Shown here piece after piece: positions 54,714 through 64,000 of a stretch of 64,000 nucleotides of DNA. Every line of letters begins with the position of its first letter. Within the stretch, counting starts at the first letter, position 1. A model generated the notes under the pieces. That model did not search any database and had not been told where the DNA came from. It saw nothing but the letters and a program-made list of their open reading frames with translations. This DNA is from Hydrangea macrophylla (Eukaryota; Streptophyta; Magnoliopsida; Cornales; Hydrangeaceae). The DNA lies in NCBI GenBank assembly GCA_033977485.1, contig CM066983.1, positions 60,197,010 through 60,261,009 on the forward strand. Direction: 5' to 3'. Position numbers and translations under genes: made by a program.

Positions 54714-56971
54714 ATTATTCACGCTTCGTACTCCGCAGTGTTGTTGGTTGAATTATACTTGAGTTTGACGGCTAATGGGGTGGGGGCCCCATTGGGTGCT
54801 ATGAGAATGATTCCAACTCTGTAACCTAGTTGGTTGGCTGCTCCGTCGAAGTACATTTTCCACAAGTCATCCTTTACCTCCATTATTCTTTCATCCGAGA
54901 ACTTGAATTCTCCCTCGTCCTCGGATTCTATAGCGAGGTCGGCTAAAAACTCAGCGACAGCCCTTCCTTTCACAGACTTGGCAGTGACATATTTGATGTC
55001 GAACTCAGCTAGCATCATGGTCCAATGGGAAATCCTACTGGTCAAGAAGGGCTTTTCGAATAGGTATTTTAATGGGTCCATTTGGGATATCAGGATTACA
55101 GGGAAGGCTAGCATGTAGTGGCGAAGGCGACGGGTGCACCAAACCAAGGCCCAACAGGCCTTTTCCAAGGGCGAATACTTTAACTCATATCCGACCATTC
55201 TTTTGCTCAAGAAGTAAATGGCCTTCTCCACGTGCCCCTCTTCTCCTTCCTGGGCCAACATACACCCCATCGAATCTTCGGATACAGAGAGATAAAGCAG
55301 CAAGGGTTTCCCGGGTGATGGTGGTGATAGGACAGGTGGGTTTTGGAGGTAGGTTTTGATCTTATCGAATGCTTGTTGGCAAGGGGCATCCCATTTAAAT
55401 TCCTCTCCCTTTCTGAGAAACTTAAATAGCGGATCGCAGGTTAAGGTAAGTTTGGGAATGAAGCGGCTGATGAGCTGTATTCTCCCCAAGAATCCTCTCA
55501 GTTCTTTCTCACCTTTTGGTGGGTTCATTTCAGTTATGGCTTTTATCTTGGTGGGGTCCACCTCTATTCCCCTCTGAGTAATGAAAAATCCCAACAATTT
55601 TCTAGTAGTGACTCTGAACGTACATTTTTGCGGGTTTAGCCTCATTTTGAACTCCCTCGACCTCTCAAAGAATTTTCTCAAAGCCTCTAGGTGTCCTCCC
55701 CTCTCTTTGGATTTCACAATCATATCATCCACATACACCTCCACCTCTTTGTGGATCATGTCGTGTAGTAAAGTGGTGGCAGCCCTCTGATAGGTCGCAC
55801 CTACATTCTTGAGTCCGAATGGCATGACCCTATAGCAGTATGTCCCCCACGGAGTGATGAACGTGGTTTTCTCCCTATCCTCGGGTGCCATAAGGATTTG
55901 ATTATACCCAGAGAATCCATCCATAAAAGATAGAAGCTCGTGTCCCGCAGTGTTATCAACTAACACATCGATGTGGGGTAGCGGGAAATCGTCTTTAGGG
56001 CTCGCCCTGTTTAAATCTCGAAAATCAACGCAAATCCTAACACGACCATCCTTCTTTGGGACAGGTACAATGTTGGCGATCCACTCAGGATACTCGGTGA
56101 CCATCAAGAATCCAGCCTTTAATTGCTTTTCAACCTCCTCTTTTACTTTAAGTGCCCATTCTGGCCTCATTCGCCTCAATTTTTGTTTTATGGGTTTTGA
56201 ATTGGGAAAGAGAGGGATGTGGTGCTGGACTATTTTTGGATCAATACCTGGCATATCATTATAAGACCATGTAAAAACATCTTTGAATTCATTTAATAGA
56301 TTGATTAGATCTTTGCTTTCTTCATTGTTAAGTGTTGAACCAATAAAAACATTTTGAGGGTGATCTTCATTTCCCAGATTAATTGTCAGGGTGTTCTCTA
56401 TGATTTTGCATGCAGATTCATTTTCTTTTTCAACTAATTTTTGCAATTCATCAAGTATTTCACATTCATCACATTCATTAAGCGCATTCGAGTAGGCGGA
56501 ATCAGTCACACTTTCATTGATTTTGCTAGGAGTGATTACAACAGACATAGCGATAGTAAGACGCCTCATTTGGGCCATTATAGACTCTGGGTGAGGGGGA
56601 TACTTATCACTAGACTCAAAGACCCACTCCATGTTGACCCCCTGCTTGAGCTCCATAGTGTTGCAACCCGGCAGCCCTCCGGTTTCCGTCTTTTCTTCCT
56701 TTTCTGGCTTCGGCTCTTCTTCCAGCGCATCCTCATCATTCTCCTCCTCAACCTTGACTTCCAGGCCCCTGTCTTCTTTCCCTTTTTCTTCAGCTTTTAC
56801 CCCTCCTTCGCTTAACAGGTCCTGCATGACCGATTCATCCAATACCCCAATCCAATCGTTGACGATAGCAGACTTCTCAGGCATTTGCAAAAACGGGTGT
56901 TTGTACTCGGAGAATTCATGGAAAAAAAAGATCTCGAACCCCGACTTTAAACACTTGTCTTTCCGGTCCAT
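54714..56971 (-). pseudogene. RT and RNase H region
   Basis: 750 codons open. RT with FRDLNRASPKDDFPLPHID, FMDGFSGYNQI and YVDDMIVKS near residue 412; first RNase H about 560-680; second RNase H starts MYFDGAANQLGY near 705. The frame ends at a TGA where the alignment expects the cysteine of EYEAC. Except for that stop the RT core looks intact, and it reads through the two places where the young Ogre element is broken. Confidence 0.88.
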
Positions 56972-57454
56972 CTATGGCTCTGGGAAGCCACAGAAGGGGA
57001 AATCGTCTCCTTCCTTTGTAAAATATCCATTGAGCGTCTTCAGGTAAGGGTCTAGTGGTGCATCGATGGCCTTTTTCTTTGCCCTCAGTTCCTTCTTTGT
57101 CGGCTGGTACCCCAGGCCGTGAGTGTGAGTCTGAGTTGGAATGAACGGGAATTCAGGCATGCCCTGAAGGTTCTTTCCTAATCCCATGCCTGGGAATAAA
57201 CCCATTCTCTTCATGATCCCCGCGACCACTGGACTAGCATATTGATCAAAATGGAGCGGTAGAAACTCTCTTGGCTTTTCCTCTTCCAGCATGCTGATGA
57301 ACTCGAACCCCCCTATTTTTGCTTCTTCTTCTTGCAGCTGTAATTCTAGAATCGGTGCACTTGATGATGCTTCGGACAAACGAACCCATCTGTCCCCGAA
57401 GATATCACAAACTTTATTCTCCCAGACATACTTAACCTTTTGATGGTATAGCAC
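56972..57454 (-). pseudogene. G-patch-like segment between protease and RT
   Basis: 160 codons open. MKRMGLFPGMGLGKNLQGM is a G-patch-like, glycine-rich RNA-binding motif. Such segments occur next to protease in some Tat-type elements. It overlaps the protease fragment by 23 bp in another frame, so a frameshift separates them. The young Ogre element lacks this part. Confidence 0.6.
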
Positions 57455-58613
57455 CCAAACTGTCCAACCAAGGCCTGCCTAGCAACAGGTTGAAGGAAGT
57501 AGGGATATCGATGACCTGGAATTTAGCTTCTTTTCTGAAAGGGCCGATAACGAGACGAAGGAGGACTATTCCCATGACTGTTCTCTGGGTGTTGTCGTAG
57601 GCTCTTACCTTTTGCTCAGATGGTGTGAATGTTGACTCATCCAGGCCCATTCGCTTAGCCGTTTAAAAAGGACACACGTTGAGGGCCGACCCATTGTCAA
57701 CTAGGCAAGCAGGCACGACGTTCCCTAAGCATTCGACAGTGACATATAATGGTTTGTTACGAACGGGCCCTCCCGGAGGCAAGTCATTTGATGAGAAGGT
57801 AATAGCCAAAGTTGGGATTTCGCCGATCAGTCCTATGAGGTCCTCCGGGGTGGTGTCGATAGATACGTCAGATTGGTTCAGAGCGTCTAGGACCGTCTGT
57901 CTATGGCGTTTGGAGGCAATCAGCAACCCCCAAATGGTGATGTTAGCCTGAGTCTTCTTCATCAACCTTAGAACCCTGTCTTCTTCCTCTTCTTCATTCA
58001 TCTTCCCTTTTCCTTTGTCTAGATCTCTCCCCGGATGATCCTCCTCTAGCTCGTGAGGTTTAAAGTGTCTGCCAGACCGAGTTAAATGACTGACTTCTTC
58101 CCTTGCCCACAGATTGTCAACTTTTGAATCAACTTTCAAAGTACCCTCCACCACCTCTGTTTCTTTGTCGCTCTCGTACCAAAGATCATCTTCTACCTGG
58201 TTCTCGTCTCGACTGTCACTCCCTTGAATCCACCAGTCTGACTGTCCCATTTCATTTTCCTTCGGCTGATCCTCTAAAGCACAGATTGTCAAATCCTCAG
58301 GTAGCTGGTATGGCTTTCTTGGTGTCCAGACCTTAGTGATTAGCCTAGACAGATCGAAGGTCGCTTCTTCTATCCCCAAGAGATAAAGGCCCTGCGGTGG
58401 TGGCACAACTCGATGATTCGGAAGCGGATTTCTAGTAACATTCGGAGCTTTGGTGGGGGGTTTCAAAATTACCTTGTTATCAATGAGGTCCTGAATCTCG
58501 TGCCTTAATCTCATACACCTATTCGTTGAGTGACCCTTCTGCTGATGAAATTTACAAAAGAGGTCCCCTTGAAAATTTGGCAGAAGCGGACTTTGTAGAG
58601 GTCGGGGTTCCAA
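57432..58613 (-). pseudogene. Gag end and aspartic protease
   Basis: The 58613-57663 part has knuckle CKFHQQKGHSTNRCMRL near the start, a long acidic linker, then LVDNGSALNVCP, the Tat form of the protease D-x-G site. A stop follows at 57663. The 57650-57432 part has the flap region and NLLLGRPWL, the second protease hallmark. One interruption thus splits the enzyme. Confidence 0.8.
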
Positions 58614-59709
58614 CTGACGAAGATGCCCCTTGGTTAACAGCCTATCGAGGGCGGTTGACAGTGACTCCCAAATCTGAGAACTTCCTTGGTGCTTTATCCC
58701 CTCCTCTCCTTGGTACTATGTTGAATTTCCTTTCTGGTCCATTTAATGCATTGACATCAGTGGGGCCAGAGTGACCTCCCGCTTGTCCTCCGTTGGATCC
58801 ATAGTTTGGCCTCCTGTACCGGTTTGGTTGCTCCTCTTTCTTGATTACCCCTTCATGGATTGCATCCTCTATCCTTGTCCCGACATCGAAAACCTCAGAA
58901 AAGGTGTTGATCGACTGGAATCTCATCTTTTCTTGGTACACTGGCTGTAGATTCTTCATCAACATTCGGATTTGGTCCTTCTCAGACGGCCTTTGCACCA
59001 TTTTAGCTGCCTTTCCCCTCCATCAGCTCAGGTATTTGGCGAATGATTCTTTGCTCCCTTGCCTAGTGGTCTCCAAATCTCAGACAGTGACATCCAAATC
59101 TTGATTATACTCGTACTGTGCCACAAATGCTTTAATCACTTCCTCCTACACCCTGGTTTTGCTTGGTTCGAGAGTAAGATACCAGGATAGAGCAGCTCCA
59201 GTCAAAGTTTGTTGGAATAGGACCGCCATCATGGTTGTGCTTAAGCCGCTTGGTTGGAAAGCCCCAATACACATTCTTATGTGGCTGCGAGGATTGCCGG
59301 TCCCATCAAATTTGTCAAAAACCGGCATCTTAAACCCGACAGGTAGTGTCTCACGTACTTTGCCATACAACCCTTCTAGTTCCATCAGATAGGTATCAGC
59401 TCCCTGAGCCCTTTCCAACTTATCTATTTTCACGGTTAGTAGCTTCTCCTTCTCAGCTTTCTCTCTGTCTTTGTTGGCTCGTAGTGCATCAGTCCATTGT
59501 GCTTCCTAATCATCGAACCAATCTCCTTCCTCTCCTCCCAAAGGTGGATCCATAACAGGCGGAACTACATGTGGTGGTCGGCGGTTCAGCTCCTCTATCA
59601 TCCCCATCATGCGGTTCATATTTTCAGCCTGTAACCTCATTTGCTCTGCTTGTTGTTCTACCAGTATTCTTAACCCGGCCATTTCTTTATTGTTTCTTTC
59701 TTCAGCCAT
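58614..59709 (-). pseudogene. Gag, several stops
   Basis: Starts MAEERNNKEMAGL with a coiled-coil-like glutamine-rich stretch, stop at 59507, then FDGTGNPRSHIRMC and GAALSWYLTLEP, stop at 59146, then VQRPSEKDQIRMLMKNLQP. At two of the stops, near 59025 and 59082, the expected codon is arginine, fitting a C-to-T change of CGA to TGA. Confidence 0.8.
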
Positions 59710-60505
59710 GTCAGCGTATTCTCTTCTTACCAGCCTTGCAGTGGGATCCCTAAACCACGTTTGGTTTGACGTTGATGCTATTTTCGCTCCTACAACAAAT
59801 TTTGAAATTTTTCCTTTTAAAATCTTTTTATCTCCCTTTTATCACGCAAAGATACTTTTTAAAAAAAACTTTCCTTTTATATGTCACACGGATGCAATGC
59901 ATGTGTGCGTGTGTGCCTATTCTATATGCCAAAAAGAGAAAATCCTAATCCTAACACATAAGCACATAAGCACATAAAATCCTCACCCATGTCAAGTGCG
60001 CTGATTTCTCCTCTCATTGTGATCCTCACTACCCTTTCAAAGGTCGGGTGTTCAAAATTTTTCAAAAGACATTTCTTAAAATGATGAGATCTTTCAAAAA
60101 CAATTCTCAAGGATATTGAATGAGAATGTAAAAATATTTCTCAATAAAGATGGTTGGATTGAAATTTTGCTTTGAAATTCATTTAAAGAGCATTTCTTCC
60201 AAAAACAATTCCCAAAATTTTTGATTTTTCCTTAGAAGATGATCATGCGAATATATACCTTAACAAAGGTTAGTTTGGAGTTTTAATCAAAAAGTAAGCT
60301 CCAAAGATTTTTTTTGAAAAAAAGCGATTGAAAATTTTTGGAATAAAGATGGCAAGAACTGTTTGCTTTCAAAAATGGACTCAAAACTCTTTGGGTAGGA
60401 GGAACACATGATCGGATTATCACCGTACTTTCCATGAATTCGGATGCATACAAGGTCAATGATGCTTAGCTAACATGATATAAGAAGCATAATCTTATAA
60501 TCAGG
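59710..60505 (-). other. Leader of the decayed Tat/Ogre element
   Basis: AT-rich with the repeated CACATAAG near 59957 shared with the other Ogre leader. No gene. Confidence 0.5.
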
Positions 60506-61200
60506 TGATGGGAGCCATAGTGGACCAAAGCTTAAAGATGATCATTTGCAAGTTCCAGATGGGCCAATCACAAAGTCAAGAGCTAAGAAGATCAATGAAG
60601 CAATGCAAGGACTGGTGCAATCCACTTGGGAAAAGCTCATAAACTTATTATGCAAGGCCCCAACATTTAACATGGGCTTGAAGGAAGAAGAATCAGTTCT
60701 AGTTCATGTGATACAAGCTACAGAAGGGGTGGAATAGCTTATTGGGTTTTTATAGACTTTAATTTTTTTATGTTTCTATGGTTTTGGCATGTGGGCCTAT
60801 TTTATTTATTAAGTAGACATTTATTTAGCTTTAAACATGCAGTTTAAGTTGTTTTGGGCTTGAGTATTCAGCCCATGTCTTTTATTTTTGTTGAAGGCCT
60901 TTTTGGCCCAAGGGTTTCTTAGAAGGGATTAAAAGAAAGAACTTTATAGCAGCTTTGAGATCATACAACGTGAATGAAATTTATTTTCTGGTGAGCTATT
61001 CAGTTTTCTCTGCTTGTTCTTGATTGAACAATCCGAACTTATCAAAGGCATTCCCTTTGTGGCGTTCACACCAAATCTGGGTTCTTGAAACAGGATTTCA
61101 ACGGGTCTAGATCTTCCCTGTGACTTGATTGTTGGCTTTCTTGGGTGAATTACAATCTGATCGTGGGTTCAAGGAATATCAATTCCACGGGTTCACATCA
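60506..61200 (+). repeat. 5' LTR of a chromovirus-like element
   Basis: Starts TGATG and ends CATCA, a 5-bp inverted repeat, 695 bp, followed by AT and the PBS. It has no ATCGAT array. No second LTR is in the window, so the ends are inferred from terminal bases and PBS only. Confidence 0.7.
60546..60737 (+). other. Pol C-terminal tail encoded inside the LTR
   Basis: A 63-codon frame with PDGPITKSRAKKINEAMQ, a tail seen at the end of Pol in some plant Ty3/gypsy elements, ends at TAG. In the 3' LTR it would finish the polyprotein; in this 5' LTR it is just untranslated sequence. Confidence 0.5.
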
Positions 61201-61202
61201 AT

Positions 61203-61214
61203 TGGTATCAGAGC
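61203..61214 (+). promoter_or_regulatory. Primer binding site (initiator tRNA-Met)
   Basis: TGGTATCAGAGC, two bases after the LTR end. Confidence 0.9.
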
Positions 61215-62080
61215 TTAGGCTCCAAATCAGGTCTGATTTATCTATTCTATTTCGTGTTCTTGTGTCTGTTTTCTCATTTTTTTTCTGTTCTGTTATTTCG
61301 TGATCTTGTTTCATCTCGTCTTTCTGTTCAATTCGTGTTCTATTCTTTTCGTGTTCGTGTTCGTGTTCTTGCTACTTCGTGTTCGTTCATCCTCGTGATT
61401 TAGGGTTATTTTGGTGCTTCACGAATGTGAACTGTGAAGTCTCCCTGATTATTCAAAAAAAAAAAAAAGAAAAGAAAAGAGGAAAAAAAAAAAGAAAGGG
61501 AAGAGAAGAGATCGGGTCGGAAAAAAAAAAAAAAATACCAAAACTCATCTTAAATTTTTATGGTCGTTTTGCATTGTCCATGGTCTAAGGAGTCCGAAAC
61601 TGATCTTACTCCATAGTGTGAAAATTTTTCCTAAAAAAATTCGGTTTTTGTGCTGTTCGAAACCTATCTTCTGTGATCTCTGTTTCCTGGGATAAACTTT
61701 GTTTCCATCTTCAATTGGCTCATATTCAAAAAAAAAAAAAACAATATTCGAGATTTTTTTCTTTTATTCCTCTCGAAATCTGATTTCTTGTTTCGTTTGC
61801 CCTCGTCTTATATTTTCTTGAGATCCGTGTCATTTTTTTTCTACTACTTCCTTGTTTCTAGAATCTATTGCTGGCTGGGATAAAACAAGGTTGTGTCTTG
61901 ATTTAGTTCAATTAGTTCTTGAAAGAACTTGAAAGGGAAAACAATTGAGGTAAAAGGAAAGAGTGTGTGAGACTAATTTCGGGAAAAAGCCAATCAGAGT
62001 GAAACACGAGTGGAGTGACAATTTTTTTTAGCGTAAACATGTAAGGGAGTGTGTGAGGTTTTACCACTAATATTCTTGTT
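61215..62080 (+). other. Leader of the chromovirus-like element
   Basis: T-rich with A runs at 61457, 61520 and 61729. No gene. Confidence 0.5.
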
Positions 62081-64000
62081 TTGAAGCACATTCAAATGGG
62101 TGACTCGACACCTAAAGGGGAGGCAGATAACACAGCCTTTATGCTGCAGGCCATGCAACGACAGTTTGAATGGTTAAATTTGGTGTTGGGGGAGGTAAGG
62201 GATAGAATGGATCAACAAGATGTAGTGATTCAAAATCTGCAAGGTGGGCGTGATAGGAGGAGACGTGAGCCTAGAGTTGAAAATGAGTATGAGATCGAAG
62301 AAGATGAAGAGGATGATGAAGACGTAGTATCTGATGTTGGTAGGGGAGGAATGGGTAGACCTAGAGGAGGTAGGTGTGGAAGAGGACCTAGGGGGAATCC
62401 AAGGGGTCGAGATGGGGTAGATAGGAACATTGGGAGCATCAAAATGAAAATACCATCTTTCCAAGGGAGGAATGACCCTGAAGTGTGTTTAGAGTGGGAG
62501 AAGAAAATAGAGCTGATTTTTGATTGTCACAATTACTCAGAGGAGAAGAAGGTGAAGCTAGCGGTAATTGAGTTCACTGATTATGCAATTATTTGGTGGG
62601 ATCAATTGGTAACCAATAGGAGGAGGAATCATGAGAGACCTGTAGAAACATGGGGTGAGTTGAAAGCTCTCATGAGGAGGAGATTTGTACCTAGCCACTA
62701 CTATAGAGACCTCTTCCAAAAATTACAAAACCTTTCGCAAGGGTCCAGAAGTGTGGAGGAATACCATAAGGAGATGGAGGTGGCTATGATCCGGGCTAAT
62801 GTAGAAGAGGATCGGGAGGCTACAATGGCCAGGTTTCTAAGTGGTTTGAATAGGGACGTCGCTAATGTAGTTAAGTTGCAGCATTATGTGGAGCTAGAAG
62901 ACATGGTTCACATGGCTATGAAAGTGGAGAGGCAGTTAAAGAGAAAGGGGGCAGCAAGGTATACTTCAGTTTCTAGCACTCCTTGGAATCCAAAGTGGGA
63001 AAGGAATGACCGAGCTGTAGTAAAGGGAAAGACCGAACCACCTAAAGAAAAAGATGGGGGGACTAGCAAGAACAAATCCAAGGTAGAGTTGCAACCTTCA
63101 AGGAATAGAGATATCAAATGTTTTAAATGTTTGGGTTTGGGGCATATAGCGTCTCAATGTCCAAACAAGCGGGTGATGATTATGCGTGACAATGGGGAGG
63201 TGATGGCTGAAGGTGAAGACGATAGTGATGGAGTATCTGATGCTAGTGATGACGATGGATTGGAATACCCCGTAGAAGGTGAGTCTCTTGTTGCCAGGCG
63301 TGCTCTCAATACACAAATGAAGGTAGATGATATGGAGCAGCAGAGAGAAAACATATTTCATACTAGATGCTATGTAAATAACAAGGTGTGTAGTATGATT
63401 ATAGACGGGGGAAGTTGCACCAATGTAGCTAGTACCACTTTAGTTGAGAAGTTGAACTTACCTTTGTTGAAGCATCCTAGACCTTATAAGTTGCAGTGGT
63501 TGAATGAGTGTGGAGAGGTTAAGGTCAGTAAACAGGTTTTGGTGGCCTTCTCTATTCGGAGGTATAGTGACGAGGTGCTTTGTGATGTAGTTCCTATGCA
63601 TGCTGGCCATATTTTGTTGGGGTGGCCGTGGCAGTATGATAGAAGAGTGATGCATGATGGGTTTAGGAACCGATATAGCTTTGAAAAAGATGGAAAAACA
63701 ATCAAGTTTGCTCCTTTAACCCCAAAACAGGTCTATGAGGACCAACTGAAACTAAAAAGTGAGGTTGAGCAAAAAAGAAACATGAGAGAAAAGAAAAATG
63801 AGAGTGAGAGAGAAATTTAAAGTAAAAGAGAGAGTGAAAAAGAAAATAGAGAAATGGGTGAGAATAATGAAAATGGAGTGGAGTCAAGAGAGAAAAAAGA
63901 AAGAGAGTCCGTAGAGAGAAAAGAAAAGACAAAATTGAGTTTTTATGCAAAAAAGAGTGAGGTTAAGAGGGAATTTTTAGCAAATCAGCCTGTGATTCTT
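62081..64000 (+). pseudogene. Gag-protease of the chromovirus-like element, one in-frame stop, runs off the window
   Basis: 579 codons to a TAA at 63818-63820. Acidic then glycine- and arginine-rich N-terminus (60-120); Gag core about 115-290 with IKMKIPSFQGRNDPEVCLEW and the IIWWDQL block; zinc knuckle CFKCLGLGHIASQC near 345; protease with IIDGGSCTNVAS near 440 and ILLGWPW, where an R is usual in place of the first W. After the stop the same frame stays open to 64000 with KLSFYAKKSEVKREFLANQP, clearly the next part of the polyprotein. The start was chosen at the first ATG of the frame; the ATG at 62097 is also possible. Confidence 0.85.

Larger units (their letters stand above)
53263..60505 (-). 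mobile_element. Decayed Tat/Ogre-type element, both LTRs missing
   Basis: Reads on the minus strand: leader, gag, protease, G-patch, RT-RNase H, second RNase H, integrase cut inside its C-terminus at 53263. No LTR of its own is visible: the 3' end is joined to Athila, and at the 5' end a chromovirus LTR starts at 60506, perhaps inserted in the leader. It is homologous to the young Ogre element but keeps protease. Confidence 0.85.

Noticed and set aside
1..64000. tRNA, rRNA or other host RNA genes
   Set aside because: No cloverleaf-like box A and box B pairs or rRNA sequence noticed. tRNA-like matches are primer binding sites next to LTRs.

Overview
The window is a retrotransposon-dense stretch of a plant nuclear genome. 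Evidence for a plant: Ty3/gypsy lineages known only from plants (Tekay/Del-like chromovirus, Athila, Tat/Ogre), a Ty1/copia element primed by initiator tRNA-Met, and a plant-mobile-domain gene with GT-AG introns. Nearly all of it is LTR retrotransposon sequence, nested up to four deep. I see no host gene, RNA gene or bacterial feature. The species cannot be told from the sequence.

Layout. Positions 1-283 are flank. Positions 284-49664 are one old insertion of a Tekay-like Ty3/gypsy element (family A), bounded by the 5-bp target duplication AATTG. It is a tandem dimer, LTR-internal-LTR-internal-LTR. Both internal copies carry the same solo LTR (family B) at the same RT codon. The first and middle LTRs carry the same copia-type solo LTR (family C); the third LTR lacks it. 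After the duplication, copy 1 received a young Ty1/copia element (family D, 8472-16978, intact 1329-aa polyprotein), and the middle LTR received a very young Ogre/Tat element (21230-39920, two 3488-bp LTRs with about four differences). Copy 2 (41199-47445) has lost most of its integrase. Then come 276 bp of flank, the 5' end of an Athila element (49941-53262), a reverse-oriented decayed Tat/Ogre element (53263-60505), and the 5' part of a chromovirus-like element (60506 to the window end).

The young Ogre element reads on the minus strand: 5' LTR 36433-39920, PBS, gag-RT, broken RNase H, integrase, a 5.2-kb 3' region, PPT, 3' LTR. It lacks the protease and G-patch region present in the neighbouring Tat element and has two breaks in the RNase H region, so it was probably copied in trans. 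Its 3' region holds an antisense, spliced plant-mobile-domain gene, three minisatellites, three copies of a small hairpin with covarying stem pairs, and three palindromes that include the PPT core.

The most unusual signal runs across families. Five LTR types (A, B, C, D, Athila), both copia and gypsy, carry arrays of short palindromes with an ATCGAT core (CAATCGATTG, TTCGATCGATCGAA), mostly just upstream of the TATA box, and four of them have a second array several hundred bases downstream. The Ogre and terminal chromovirus LTRs lack them. A shared promoter or regulatory module is the leading inference.
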